From assembly GCF_905220415.1 (NCBI RefSeq), contig NC_059544.1:10418501-10482500 (forward strand): a DNA stretch of 64,000 bases, given 5' to 3'. Position 1 is the stretch's first letter; the number at the start of each line of letters is the position of its first letter. The notes under the pieces are model-generated. The model saw only the letters and a list, made by a program, of their open reading frames with translations. It did not search any database and had not been told where the DNA came from. A program made the translations under genes and the position numbers. This document shows positions 11,553 to 22,811 of the stretch, piece after piece. This DNA is from Colias croceus (taxonomy: Eukaryota; Arthropoda; Insecta; Lepidoptera; Pieridae).

Positions 11553-14500
11553 CTTCTTCAATACCACTGATTTGCAATATCTTCTATAGAACAATCAGCA
11601 ATCCCTACACTATTTAAGCAATACAATTTTGTATTCCACTAGCATGCTAGTTATTTACCGCGTCCAAAAGCGGCCACACCTATTCATTACAGACGGTTTC
11701 AGATTACCTCGATCGCAATGACTCAGCTCTTTCTAATCTAGATAACATACTTGCATTTAGATCTTTATTTAGCTCCGGGATTCGCTCTTATTTTTGTAAA
11801 TCGCTTTGTTAAGGCCATATTTTGTTTTATTGGTTTTGTAAACGGTAAACAGAGTTAACATTTGATTTGATGGTTTGTAATTATGTTTGTATTTAATAAA
11901 GTATAAAATTACTTTTTGTTTTCTAAGCTCAATAAAATAGGATATGAAGCTTATTTTTAGATCCAACGTGGCAAGCGGCTAATTGCTTAGTGATAAATAG
12001 GTATAATAGAACGCAAATAAATCATGTGATGTACATATAAGAACAATCATAATTTTTGCCTTTTCCAACGAAGATCCATAACCTCTACCTAACGTGCGTT
12101 CGCTAACTAGGCCTAAGAAAGGGGTCAAGGTTCAAAAACAGTACACTTGAAGTATATTAACACCTTTCGTAAGATCCAAAAGACCTTGCAAGCAACCTAA
12201 ATTCAAAACCAAACGTTCGATTGGAACATTGAATCCTATCGTTAAATTGCCCAACCATTCGCAAACATTATATCAATTAAGCATTATTAACACGGAATCG
12301 AATGAACGGTTATATTCAGTAGTTAAAATTATTTGTAAAATGGAATACAATGCGTGTTTAACGCTGACAATAAAATTTCAATTGAAATCTGCAGTCGAAT
12401 TGGCAAAGCGTGACTGCCCGGTGCGTCATCTGTAAAAAATAAATATGGCCATGATTTTCGGAAATGACTGCGAATTAACCATGTGAATTGGACTGTTCGA
12501 CGCGTTTGCAGTTTTTTTGGGTATAAATAAAGTGGCAGTTTATTGTGGCTCTGCTGCGTGGGTCCGAAATCCGAATGTTACTTCTCAATTTTTCCCTTTT
12601 CTGTTCGTTTGAAAACGAAGTTATGTACTACAGGTGCCCAAGATGCTAAAAATGTTATGTCTTGGTAATCTCAATTTGTTTTTCAACGATCACTGTTTGG
12701 ATACCCTAAGGTTAACCCAATATATCGCTAATTAACTTTTAACTTTCAACCTCACCTCACTGTTTACAAAATAATATAATTCGTGTAAAAATACAACCTC
12801 CTTGTAAAATCGCAGACGAGAAAATGCAAACTATTTCTTTAAAATTGAAGACAATAGACCAACATTAAAACACACAAATCATAACGAACGTTCAAGGAAA
12901 TATTATTACCTCAGCCTCCATTTACGTCAGATGATTATGAAAATAATACAAGAAATGCTTTCCAAGAATCTCCACAGTAACATTAATAATTCAAAGTGTT
13001 CGCAGGCCATTTTTGCTCGCCTTTTGTCCGGAGAGCGTTAGCTTCAAATAAAAATTTCGTTTAAAGCAACGGCACAAAAACGTTGCCGCGAATCTTTGTG
13101 ATTCGCTTGTAAGTATGCCAAAATTTTCACCGCATCACCGATTTTTGTAAGTTTAAACTTATTCTTATAGTTTATTTCTGGGAAAGCCTCTAATTATTTT
13201 TGATAAAAGAATAACTTAAAATGTTGAATCCTTCGTTACCTACTTTATTCAACTTTACATAAATTATTATTATTCTCACTTTTCTAATTTCACTATTCTC
13301 AGGTATATTCAGAAACATTGTTCGGAATTATTGATAATTGCAAATGCAAGAAACGAATGCCTAATTAGTTTATATTATGTATATTGGCAATTCATAAACT
13401 AATAAACTTAGATTAAACAGATAAATGATTATGGCTGCAAATGACTAAGCTATGGAAAATCAAACGAAGCACAACTATTTAGTTCAGACAATTGATAGCA
13501 CCACGTACTGTATCAGAAATTCGAAGACACAAGAACTTCCAATTATCTACTTCTGAATACTTCTAATAAGTACTTTTTTCATCTCCAACAAACATTTCCC
13601 CTAATCAAAGTGGCAGTGAAGATGAAGAATAGTACGTGTACTAATTTTATAATATTCCTTATTTCGTTGGCTAATTATATCCCACCTTAGTAGCGTCCTA
13701 TTTCTAGCACTTAATTATTCATATAGCTTAGTGTTCTAAGTGCCAGGCTACAATTTCATGCTATTATGTTTTAGAGTTACCGACAATGTAGTGAGAAATC
13801 GTGTTTCTTTTCGTATTTATGTGGTAGGTAATATTATGTAAACATAGATATTGCAGAGGTTATCGAATAATAAGTACATAAATAAACGTATTTCGTAAAG
13901 GAAACCTGAACAAAAGTCTGCACAAAGTATAAAACTTGGTTTTGAAATCCTTCAAGTGTAGGTATAACTTCAATAAAGCTTTCATTTTTCAAGTATGTCT
14001 GAAGAAAATGCATTTACCGGTAAGTCACAATTGAAGTCCATTAAGAAAACCTTCGAATAACGTCAAAATATCAGGACGGAGAAAATTAAAAAAATAGTTC
14101 TACAATTTATCATTCTTTAATTGCAAAGACAAGGCAAAATCACCTCTATTACTGTCCAATGTAGCGCGGAACGAGAAGAAAATCCTATAAGTCATAATTT
14201 AAAATTTCTCCATTTAAAAACGCGCCATTTAAACAGAATCTTTCATGAACTTTTCTTTGTAATATTTAAATCGCGTATCATTAACCGTCCGAACTCCATT
14301 AACATTACAGCAACATTTTGACGGCCATCTTAAAAAAGAGCAATGAACTTTGTTTTAAAAATATCTCTGATTGCTTACAGTAGAATAAGAATATCTATTT
14401 CTTTTGTAATAAAGATATTAAAGAAAAGATTGCTGTCTGTGTGTCCCTAAGGCTAACAAACTGTAAAGTTATATTTTATTTTACTTTGTTTTAATGCATA
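11553..14500. other. long A+T-rich stretch without recognisable features
   Basis: Short frames at 11769-11966 minus, 12229-12435 plus and 14121-14321 plus have no motif I recognise. A slightly GC-richer patch occurs near 12400-12560 and near 13000-13140, without codon structure. Confidence 0.5.
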
Positions 14501-14667
14501 CTAGCTATGTCTAAAAACTAATAAATTATGTACTAAAACCTTCCTCTTGAATCACTCTATCTATTTAAAAAAAACCGCATCAAAATCCGTTGCGTAGTTT
14601 TAAAGTTTTAAGCATACAAAGGGACATAGGGACAGAGAAAGCGACTTTGTTTTATACTATGTAGTGA
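14501..14667 (-). mobile_element. Helitron H3 copy
   Basis: Minus strand begins TCACTACATAGTATAAAAC and ends at CTAG (14501-14504 on plus) next to A/T flanks. It retains the CTGTCCCTATGTCCC and ACGCAACGGATTTTGATGCGG blocks. The 3' subterminal GC-rich hairpin is largely lost. Confidence 0.75.
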
Positions 14668-15259
14668 TTATATATTGTGTTTATAACCTCTCCCTGTGTC
14701 ATCGCCTGAAAAAAGACACACAAATAATTTACAAAACGGCCCTTTTTTGCATAATTACTATTTATATCCGACAATTTAGATTCCATAATTCAATAATACA
14801 TTAACCTATTTCTTAGTTTTCAAATACATTTACCTATTTCTTAGCTTTCATGATAAAATGTGATCTACTTATTTTAAATCTGTTGGCACTTAAAAAAAAT
14901 CAATTTCCCTAATAACTATTAAAATATCTAAACACATAACCGATAAAACACCAACCGATTCAAAACATAATTTTAACCCCAAATTTTTCAGGAATTACCG
15001 GATTAACGAACCCTCATCAACTCCTTAGTACAGACATGGACAATAAATTTTCTGTAGTTCCGTTTGTCGCTTCCAAACTTTGCTATTGTACGTTTTAACA
15101 GAAAGGGGCGAGTTAACAGTAGCTTTCAGAGTTAATTTGTGGTTAAAGTTATACTCGTGTGTCAGGAAGTCCACACTTATAACGATCCTGAGCCGATGCT
15201 ATGAAAAATTCCGAGTTATCCATGTGGGTTATTTAATCCTATATTTTTTAAAGAAAGAA
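14668..15259. other. no recognisable feature
   Basis: A small direct repeat occurs at 14800-14850 (ACCTATTTCTTAG twice). The 65-codon frame at 15080-15277 is unsupported. Confidence 0.5.
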
Positions 15260-15425
15260 GGCGGTTTATGTTTTTGAGTGTATGTATGCATGTATGTATG
15301 TATATTGCTTTGGCACACCCTACGGCCTAAACAGCTGGACGGATTTTAACTTATGAGGTGTCGTTGTAATCATCAGAATTATGGTAATGGCATTATGTAT
15401 TCTGTGGTAATGACCTAGATTAGTA
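15260..15425 (+). repeat. (TGTA)n microsatellite and dispersed-repeat segment
   Basis: A TATGTATGCATGTATGTATG tract (about 15279-15303) leads into GGCACACCCTACGGCCTAAA and CAGCTGGACGGATTTTAAC. This combination resembles a dispersed lepidopteran repeat in style, but I cannot give family or ends. Confidence 0.45.
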
Positions 15426-16281
15426 GTTGGGCTTTTTTCAGTTTTCATCTCAATGGTTTTCATAATAATATTAATTTTTTTTACGTGTATATTTCATAGT
15501 ATTTTGTGGTATGTCGTCGTTCGAAACAAGATGAGAGAAGGGCGAAGAAAAACAAATACAATTAAATGAATGAAATAATATGTCACTTCGTACTAAAGAA
15601 TTTCGCAGCTGGCAAGAGGATATTAAATCTGACAAGCTCACTTTAATAACTTGGTAGATTTGAAAACAAATGAAAAGTAAAGTTGACACGTCATTTTCTT
15701 AAAATTATTATATCACAAGCTACGCCCCGTGGATTCTTCCGCATACAAGAGTACCTATATATTATATAGTATAGTAAAAGCTTCAATTTTATTTGATGAA
15801 CCCGTCAGTTGAAATTATTAATAAAACAAAATAATAAATGAATATTCTATAATAACATCGCTCACGTAATTGCATATACATCTTCTGGAAAGACATATTT
15901 TCAAGTATACCGAACTGTAGTTTTTACGTACATTAAAACCAAATACTATCTACCTGAAGATGTTAAAGCAAAATCGGTCAGGTTTTTATAATAAAAATCG
16001 AAATAAAAGTGGAACAAGTGAATTGTGTGTATTTTTTTTTTAAATCTAAACTATTCCAGCAAGAGGTAAAAAGTGTAAATTATAAAATAAAATACACCTA
16101 CACTAAAATTACACACGATAAATTTCAGGGAACATCGGAATTATATATTTAAGTTAAGGGCTGCGTTCACTTGATTAACCGTTTCGAGACTGAACGTTTG
16201 TGTGAATAATATACATCCCAAGTTTGTGATTAGTAAAGTGAATATCTTCTTCAAAAAGTTTTTTCGTAGCATTATCTTTAA
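15426..16281. other. no clear feature; short repeat shared with 31.5 kb
   Basis: AAAGTGGAACAAGTGAATTGTGTG near 16005 (in pieces) is echoed near 31477 by AAAGTGGAACTAGTG plus AATTTTGTG, with similar sequence further on. This suggests two old copies of an unnamed repeat. The minus frame 15471-15689 is unsupported. Confidence 0.4.
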
Positions 16282-16465
16282 TCTATACTTAATATTATAA
16301 AGCTGAAGAGTTGGTTTGAACGCGCTAATCTCACGAACTACTGGTTCGATTTGAAAAATTATGTCAGTGTTAGATAGCCCATTTATCGAGGAAAGCTATT
16401 ATATATCATAACGCTAATAACAACAGGAGTGGAGCAATGCCGGTGAAACCGCGGAGCACAGCTAG
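16282..16465 (+). mobile_element. Helitron H1 copy, complete
   Basis: TC start after A; terminal CACAGCTAG before T; GCCGGTGAAACCGC at the 3' hairpin position. 184 bp. Confidence 0.86.
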
Positions 16466-16541
16466 TGCACAAGATAAGTGAAATGTGTTATAATGTAGAG
16501 TTGATTTAAATATGGAATGGTTAACTACTGTTTATTTGAAA

Positions 16542-16630
16542 CTAGTGATCCGCTTTGGCTTCGCCCGTGGTACATATTTACGTATTCTCCCCATAAGAAA
16601 TATCCCCGTACTTCAAGGAATATAATATTA
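16542..16630 (-). mobile_element. Helitron H4 3' fragment
   Basis: Read on minus, it ends GGATCACTAG (T after) and holds the CACGGGCGAAGCC and CTTGAAGTACGGGGAT words of the 170-bp H4 copies at 26319 and 54949. The 5' half is missing. Confidence 0.65.
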
Positions 16631-17903
16631 TTTCCTCTGTATTCTTGTATAAAAACATAGAATTAACGATATTGGTTAACAATTAGCGATTAATTATGTA
16701 TTTTATTATAGGATAATGAGAAATAAATATTGTTTTAAAAAAATATTGTAACAATAACGTTAAAGCTTTAAAAAAAATAAAACGATCTTCATATGTATTA
16801 TTATATCTATTGCACTTTTCTGATATAAATAACTTTTACCAAAACACTACAAAAGGAAACGCAAAAAATCTAGAACACATATATCAATGGTCTAATAAAG
16901 ATTTCAACATAACGCCTTTGGCTAATGGACTAAGCTCGCCTTAACGATCTCTCCTAATGTCGGCAAATGCTTCCAGCTAAATGAAATCATATGCGCTGTG
17001 AGAATATTTTTAAAACACATAATGTTTTCATGAAAATGTTTTTCACATAATAATGGTAGAGAGAACAGTAGCTAGCAGTGTAAATTGTGTATAATACCTA
17101 ATTCGTAGAAAAAGAAGAACCTACTCATTTATAACAACAGTAGTAACAGTACAATTATTTCTAAAACGCACGTCGAACAATCACTTCAATCTTTAATATA
17201 CCTTCAATTTCAACCTTACATGTAACTGTAATAATGTCTTAAAACTCTTTTACAAAGACCCAAAGATATAATATAATCGAGACAATTAACTGCAGCACTA
17301 TAAATCGTAATACCTAATTCCAAAAGAATCAACCGCGCCTATTCCTAAATGGACAAACACGGGTGCGGTCGCATGCAGTTGTGGTTTGAAGCACGCTATT
17401 ACGGGGACGCTAATTGGACCTTTTTGTTTTTGCATTTGCCCAAATAAGCTCGGGAATTGGCTGCTTAGTTAGGAACGTGGTTTGTGGTACGATGTTTATG
17501 TAACATCTTACTGAATGTTGGACGTTTCTGTAGGAAAGAGATTTACTAAAAAATTAATCGATTTAAAGTAGTAATTCCTATTTGGATAGATTACAGAACA
17601 TATTCACGATACTAACGCTTAATAATTTCATCGTCAGTTATCTTACTTAGTTACACTATACTGTGTTAACATGACTTGTTACTTTCTACATTAATAGCTC
17701 AAAGTTATGTATTGCTTTTCATTTTAGCGGCTTCATCGATAACCTTTAAGAATAACAAAATTTATCTAGAAGATAGTTGGATATAACAGTTCATTTTCTG
17801 TAATTTACCCCATAAATATCGAATTTGTGATGTGTGATGATGACGGTCACAGATAAAACGAAGCTTTGCGCATAGTTTTTTATTAACATAAATAAAAAAA
17901 ACG
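16631..17903. other. no recognisable feature
   Basis: Includes a modestly GC-richer patch near 17330-17480 with no coding signal. Confidence 0.5.
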
Positions 17904-18065
17904 ACGTGTGGCACTCGGGGACTGCCGCGGTAAAGCTATTGCATGCTATGCCTTCAAGCCACACCTCTGAGCCCGTCGGAGTGGGGAGCGTGAGGTTTTT
18001 TCGTTACGGAATTTCTCGATTCGGTCCCCGCGCTCAAGGCCCGCGATAGAAGCTATGCAATAGCA
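17904..18065 (+). repeat. repeat R copy 1
   Basis: A GC-rich island in A+T-rich DNA. ACGTGTGGCACTCGGGGACT at the left leads to an inverted pair, AAGCTATTGCATGC and GCTATGCAATAGC, that brackets the body. The same body occurs reversed at 40343 and 41410. It is a non-autonomous element, MITE- or SINE-like; the class is not settled. Confidence 0.7.
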
Positions 18066-19562
18066 TAATAAATAGAGCCTTTATTAACAATCTAAATGTT
18101 ACATTTCTTCTTAAAAACTACATATATTTAATTAAACATAAAAATTTATAAAAGCAACTTAAAATATTTTTGTTTGTATTAGATAACGGTTTTATGATAT
18201 TTTTTTAACATAATTGACTTTAAATATAATTTACTATACTAGTCCTGTCCCTTGGGACCACCATCATACAGGTTCGCACGCAAAAGCTGTTATGACTATA
18301 AATTAAAGATAATACCCACTTGGGAAAACTTAGACAGGCAATTAAGTAATGGATATTTTCAATTAGCCGTGCATTTTAAGTACTTTAATATTTTAATTTT
18401 TACTTGTCACTGTAACGGCTTCGGTAAGAAAGTTGGAAAAACTTGGAACTTTATCAAAAGCTTATGATATTGTGAGCTTAAATATTTTTTCTCTGCATGT
18501 TTGCTATTAATTCTTACAACAAAGGTGGATATAATTTAATCGATTTTTCTAATTTAATATGATATATTTAAATTGTATTAATTTTGCTGTAAGCTGCTGC
18601 TGCTTTTTGCTGTTTAATTTCAAGGTAATGCCACCAGAACTGACAATGCAAGTATTTATTGCACAACGTTCAATCACAAATATTAATATAGAAAGCACTA
18701 GAATAACAAAATTTAATAAAAGCATTCATAAAAGTGTATAATCATTTAAACGATAAAACCTTAATCAGCTTAAAAACCTTTAAAATAGCGCACGTAACTC
18801 ATTACGCACAATTGTGGTACATTATTTTACCCTATCATGGCCGATATGTAAACTACATTAGCCGTGTCCGAAACATAAACGAAACAAATCACGAACACTG
18901 GTACGCTATTCTGAACTCTCTTGCAAATTAATTGAGTTGAGAATTCTCTGAAATTTATGGCAGTTATTCCGTTACTCATACATCATGGATTGTACAGGTA
19001 TCTGTGTTCGAATTCGCATATTTATGACTAACTAACAACGTTTGCATTGAACATTCTGACGTTTGAAACCAAATGGCTTGGAAAGCATGTGTATTGTGTA
19101 ATATGAGCATTTTTGAATGTCTGTTTTCATAGAACAATGAGTCTATTTTCTGAACAAGATCGTAGAATTGTAGAATATAAAGGGGTATTTTTGCAAAGTT
19201 TCCTGCGAATGGTACGTTGTAAGCAAATTCTGGTAAAGCTCTCCTGAGGCCGAAAGCCATCGAAGTTTCCCAAACGACCAGGAACCCTCTGAATGGAGGG
19301 ACACTTGCAAAGAAAGCTTATTTTAGAGGACGAGAAACTTTGACCCGGCTACCGCACTTACAAATATGACTTAGAATTTTAAAGTTGAAGGTGCAAAATG
19401 TTCGTGCGGAATGGAGTAAAATATTTTATTAGACAGATGGTTGGAAAATAATTTTCGTGTTTATGGAATAGATAGTTATCAAATTAAGACTCTTATGAAC
19501 ATAAAGTATTAGAATAAAATTTGTTAGAAATATGCTAATAATTATTCGCTTTCATTTATCCC
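18066..19562. other. no recognisable feature; longest orphan frame
   Basis: A 94-codon minus frame at 18976-19260 is among the longest not explained by a repeat, but it has no domain, signal peptide or neighbour to support it. Frames at 18252, 18559 and 18734 plus are likewise unrecognised. Confidence 0.45.
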
Positions 19563-19756
19563 ATAGTATAAAGCTGAAGAGTTTGTTTGTTTGTTTGAAC
19601 GCGCTAATCTCAGGAACTACTGGACCGATTTGCAAAATTCTTTCGGTGTTAGATAGCGCATTTATTCAGGAAAGCTATAGGCATCTAATCAAATCATATC
19701 ATTACGCTAAGACCAACAGGAACGGAGCCATGCGGGCGGAACCGCGGATTGCAGCT
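19563..19756 (+). mobile_element. Helitron H1 copy, both ends eroded
   Basis: The body is clear (AAGCTGAAGAG, GTTTGTTTG repeats, GAACGCGCT, TTTCGGTGTTAGATAG, CCAACAGGAACGG), with GCGGGCGGAACCGC as the hairpin. The first 10 bases and the terminal CTAG (now CTTA) are lost. The 102-codon frame at 19532-19840 arises from this repeat and its right neighbour. Confidence 0.75.
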
Positions 19757-20111
19757 TATACATTTGACAGATTTAATCCGTCATTGTATACAATTCCTAG
19801 GAAATGTATACAATTCTTAAAATCGTACGGAAATGTGTGAAATAAATTATTTTATACACATTTCCTAGGAAATCTATACATTTCCTAAATAGCTATCGGA
19901 AATGTAAAATATTTAAGATATTGATATGTCGCAGGCAAGGGTTGGACTAAATCAAAGGGGGCGCAGGACTTAAAAATTTTTTGATGGAGTTGGTGTCATT
20001 ATAACACCTATTTATTATTGTTTTATCGTAAAGATTACGCTTATATAAGCATGTTTTATAGGAACAACTTTTCTCTAAAATCAAAAATAGCCGAGATATT
20101 CGCCCTCAAAG

Positions 20112-20161
20112 TTAGGTTAGGTTTAGGTTAGGTCACCGTTAGGTTAGGTTAGGTTAGGTTT
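20112..20161 (+). repeat. interstitial TTAGG repeat tract
   Basis: Eight TTAGG-type units in two groups, split by TCACCG; one unit has an extra T. TTAGG is the common insect telomere repeat. The tract lies inside the element at 19788, so it probably travelled with it. Confidence 0.8.
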
Positions 20162-20186
20162 GTTAAAAAAAAACTACACAGAAATA

Positions 20187-20209
20187 GGAGCCCCGCGAAG
20201 CGGGGCTCC
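20187..20209. repeat. GC-rich hairpin
   Basis: GGAGCCCCGC and GCGGGGCTCC form a perfect 10-bp stem with loop GAA, in very A+T-rich surroundings. No T run follows, so it is not a terminator-like signal. Confidence 0.85.
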
Positions 20210-20235
20210 GTCGACGAAGATCGAACGATCGAAGA

Positions 20236-20263
20236 TAATAATATTATGAACATAATATTATTA
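20236..20263. repeat. A+T hairpin, 13-bp perfect arms
   Basis: TAATAATATTATG and CATAATATTATTA with an AA loop, 27 bases after the GC hairpin. Confidence 0.8.
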
Positions 20264-20453
20264 CAATTTTACGGTATGACTGTTACCCGATTGTATCAAT
20301 AAGAGCTATAATAAAAAAATAACAACGTGTTTTATTACAGAAAGCATTTAATTTACACATTTCCTAATACGATATAGGAATTGTATACAATTCCTAGGAA
20401 GATTATACATTTCCTAGGATATGCGTGCATTAAATAGTTGTTTAAACAATATT

Positions 20454-20493
20454 GAATGAATGAATGAATGAATGAATGAATGAATGAATGAAT
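20454..20493 (-). repeat. (ATTC)n tail of the LINE
   Basis: About nine GAAT units on plus, (ATTC)n on the LINE strand, directly between the 3' UTR and the target duplication. It is read as the LINE's 3' tail rather than an independent microsatellite. Confidence 0.75.
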
Positions 20494-20779
20494 ACTCTTT
20501 ATTGTACATACACAGAAATACAGTTTGTTACAAGGTTGAGATAACTTATGATATAAGACAAACTTAAAATATATAATATATATGTACAAAGAGCGGCTTT
20601 ATCGCTCGTGAGCGATTTCTTCCAAGCAACTCTATGTAGACAGATATAGTGAGCAAGAATTAAAGAGTAGAGTAAGAAGAGGAAAGAGGAAACATAGAAA
20701 AGTATTTTACATATAGAAGGAAACATAAGTGGATACATAATAGTACAAGAATAAAAATTATATAAACGAGAACTTAAAT

Positions 20780-21280
20780 TTATACAGCTTTTAAGGATTT
20801 GTTACTGATTGAACGAAGGTAGTAGTTTTTTAATTGATTTTTAAATGAATGAAGGGTCTGTGCTTTCCTTATTATGACTGGTAAGGAGTTCCACAATCGG
20901 ATTGCCTGAACGGTAAAGGACGAATGGAAGAAATTGGAAGAGTGGGAAGGAATATTTAGCGTAAGATTTTCAGCAGATCGTAAGTTCGAATTCCTAGTGC
21001 CAAGGAATTCAAAATTTACTTTTAAGTAGGAAGGTGATGAGGGATTAAAGATAATGGAATAAAGGGAGGAAAGGATATGTGTATTCCGGCGGAGGCGGAT
21101 GGGGAGCCACTGAAGTCTTGACCGAAATTCCGAAACATGATCATACTTGCGCAGACCATAAATGAACCGCACAGCAAAATTTTGTAACCGCTCAAGTTTA
21201 TTAAGTTGCTCTTGAGTTAGGTTAGTAAAACACACGTCAGCGTAATCAAGGATTGGCAGGAGTAAGGATTGCGCCAACAA
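20780..21280 (-). pseudogene. CR1-like reverse transcriptase, C-terminal fragment
   Basis: A 166-residue open frame. It opens with LPILDYADVCFTNLT, the thumb/C-terminal segment after the YADD catalytic region, then LNKLERLQNFAVRFI, a W-LPI-RR motif and RLWNSLP near the end, a pattern shared by CR1/Jockey-group LINE ORF2 proteins. Endonuclease, fingers, palm and catalytic aspartates are all absent, so it cannot copy RNA. The frame has no internal stop, which fits a fairly young insertion. The Met at the listed start is incidental; the reading frame is simply cut by the 5' truncation a few bases upstream. Precise clade is an inference. Confidence 0.8.
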
Positions 21281-21398
21281 TCATTAACAACAATCATCAA
21301 CAATATTTTATACATTTCCTAAATGGTATCGGAATTGTACACATTTCCTAGGAATTGTATACAATTCCTTGATTTCATACATTTCCGGTAACATATAC

Positions 21399-21541
21399 AG
21401 GGTGTCCCAGTAGTCGACGTCAAGCCGAAATTTTCTGAAGGTAATGCCACACCAGTTATCAGAAAAATTGAAAAAAAAATTTAAGTCATGTATTTTTAAA
21501 GTTATGGATTTTTTTATTTTATTCCAGAAAATGTACACCAT
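21399..21541 (+). repeat. fragment starting TACAGGGTGTCCC
   Basis: TACAGGGTGTCCCAGTAGTC begins a type of insect dispersed repeat. The body is A+T-rich with a run of nine A. No matching inverted end was found downstream, so it is taken as truncated. The 77-codon minus frame here crosses two repeats and is not a gene. Confidence 0.45.
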
Positions 21542-22626
21542 GTGACAGTTTTTTCATTCCTGTTGCTACAAATTTACTTTTTGCCAATTTTTTTTCTCTT
21601 ACGTCATCCCGAATAGTGCTTTATGTAACCTGTGATCCTAAACCTCTACTCTAGTCGTTAAAACTGGCCTTAGTTTACTTTAATAATATTCCAAGCATAA
21701 TAAAAACACACACAATGTGTGATAAGAGTCAAAATAATTTTTGTAATTCCTTTGTTATATAGTAGGTATTATTAATATAGTATTAGTTAGTATTGTAGTA
21801 GTCGTTATTATTAGTTAGTAGTATTTATAGTAGGTAGTATTGAAAAATGTGTAAACAAGTGTGTAAAACATGATAAAATACATTTTGACAATGTCACGGT
21901 GCAAACATCGCTGGAACATCGTCCAAAACTGAATTGTTAACCGTGTTTTATGTAAATTTTATACCACTGTGGACGCATCATGATGGATTCTGTAAAAAAG
22001 TAACTTAAAATATCTTTTTAGCAATATTTGATGAAGGGAGAGGTTTAGAATCTAATAATGTTCGATTTAGACATATGCAATACATTTTAAATCAATTAAT
22101 ATACATTATACACGGTCCGATTTAAAATTGCGAAAATAAGTTGCAAGAGGCAAGTCAAAACATACCTTATTGAAACGTGCCACGTGCATAACAAATCAAA
22201 TTGTACTGTCATAATAAACTTTAAACCATGATTGCTCATTAGAAAATATCGTTCATTACCTTGCCTCACAAAAAAAGTGAATTTCCATCCATTTCACAAT
22301 TCCAAAAGGTAAGTCGGAGGAGCAAGTTTTTGTTCATCCATAAAATTCACAAGTTTCGATTCTCGGACGTACTCTAAAACTTAAGTCTGGGTCAAGAGAG
22401 AGTTTCGAGTCGCATAAAATAGAAAATTCTAGACGCTCCATTATCCTTTGGATAGAATATACGATTCGACAGTTTAGGTAAATAAGTTTTGTTCTCTTAA
22501 CGTGTTTTACAGGAGTCAATTGAATTTGTGACGGCGACATTGTTTTTCAATTTTAAAGTAAATGTGGTTTGTTTTTACATTGTCTCTATGTACCTGCACT
22601 TAATGGTTAATTTTAAAGATTATTAA
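21542..22626. other. no recognisable feature
   Basis: Short TAGTATT/TTAGTAG simple repeats at 21765-21840. The minus frame 22334-22540 is unrecognised. Confidence 0.5.
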
Positions 22627-22811
22627 GGGCAGATTTTTCAATCCTTGTTTAAATATTATTCGTTGAATAACGTATTAAACAACCATTACAAAAATATATT
22701 CTGATCGCCCGAATTTGACAGTTTTCAAGTGACATTTTAATATTATCGTGTAATACTTTATTGGACGGATAAGTTTTAATTGGGTTTAACCAAGCATTGA
22801 AAAATCAGCCC
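22627..22811. mobile_element. MITE-b copy 1
   Basis: Ends GGGCAGATTTTTCAATCCTT and its inverse finishing GAAAAATCAGCCC. The body contains ATTCGTTGAATAACGTATTAA, TTTGACAGTTT, GTGACATTTTAATAT and AATACTTTATTGGACGGAT (in pieces), shared with 28176 and 43910. 185 bp, non-coding. Confidence 0.8.

Larger units (their letters stand above)
20445..21307 (-). mobile_element. 5'-truncated CR1-like LINE insertion with target duplication
   Basis: Direct copies of AACAATATT lie at 20445-20453 and 21299-21307. Reading minus, the element starts inside the reverse transcriptase C-terminal region, ends its frame at 20780, has about 290 bases of 3' UTR with an AATAAA at about 20498, and terminates in (ATTC)n (20454-20493). 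A short tandem 3' tail instead of poly-A suits CR1-type LINEs. It interrupts the right half of the element at 19788, so it is the younger of the two. Confidence 0.8.
19788..21369. mobile_element. palindrome-rich terminal-inverted-repeat element, split by a CR1-like LINE
   Basis: The left end (19788-19906) and the right end (20354-20444 continuing at 21308-21369) are inverted relative to each other. Both carry TATACAATTCCTAGGAAATG and paired TACATTTCC...GGAAATGTA units of about 30 bases. With the LINE at 20454-21298 and one target copy removed, the element is about 730 bp. Its core has a TTAGG tract, a 10-bp GC hairpin and a 13-bp A+T hairpin, and no coding frame. It is probably non-autonomous; I do not recognise the family, and no target duplication was resolved. 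Confidence 0.65.

Noticed and set aside
18976..19260. 94-codon minus-strand frame
   Set aside because: Plausible composition, but no recognised motif, splice context or second copy; chance cannot be excluded.
19532..19840. 102-codon plus-strand frame
   Set aside because: It reads through a decayed Helitron and into the palindromic end of the next element.
20112..20161. true chromosome end
   Set aside because: Only about 50 bases, imperfect, and embedded in a mobile element with sequence continuing for 40 kb.
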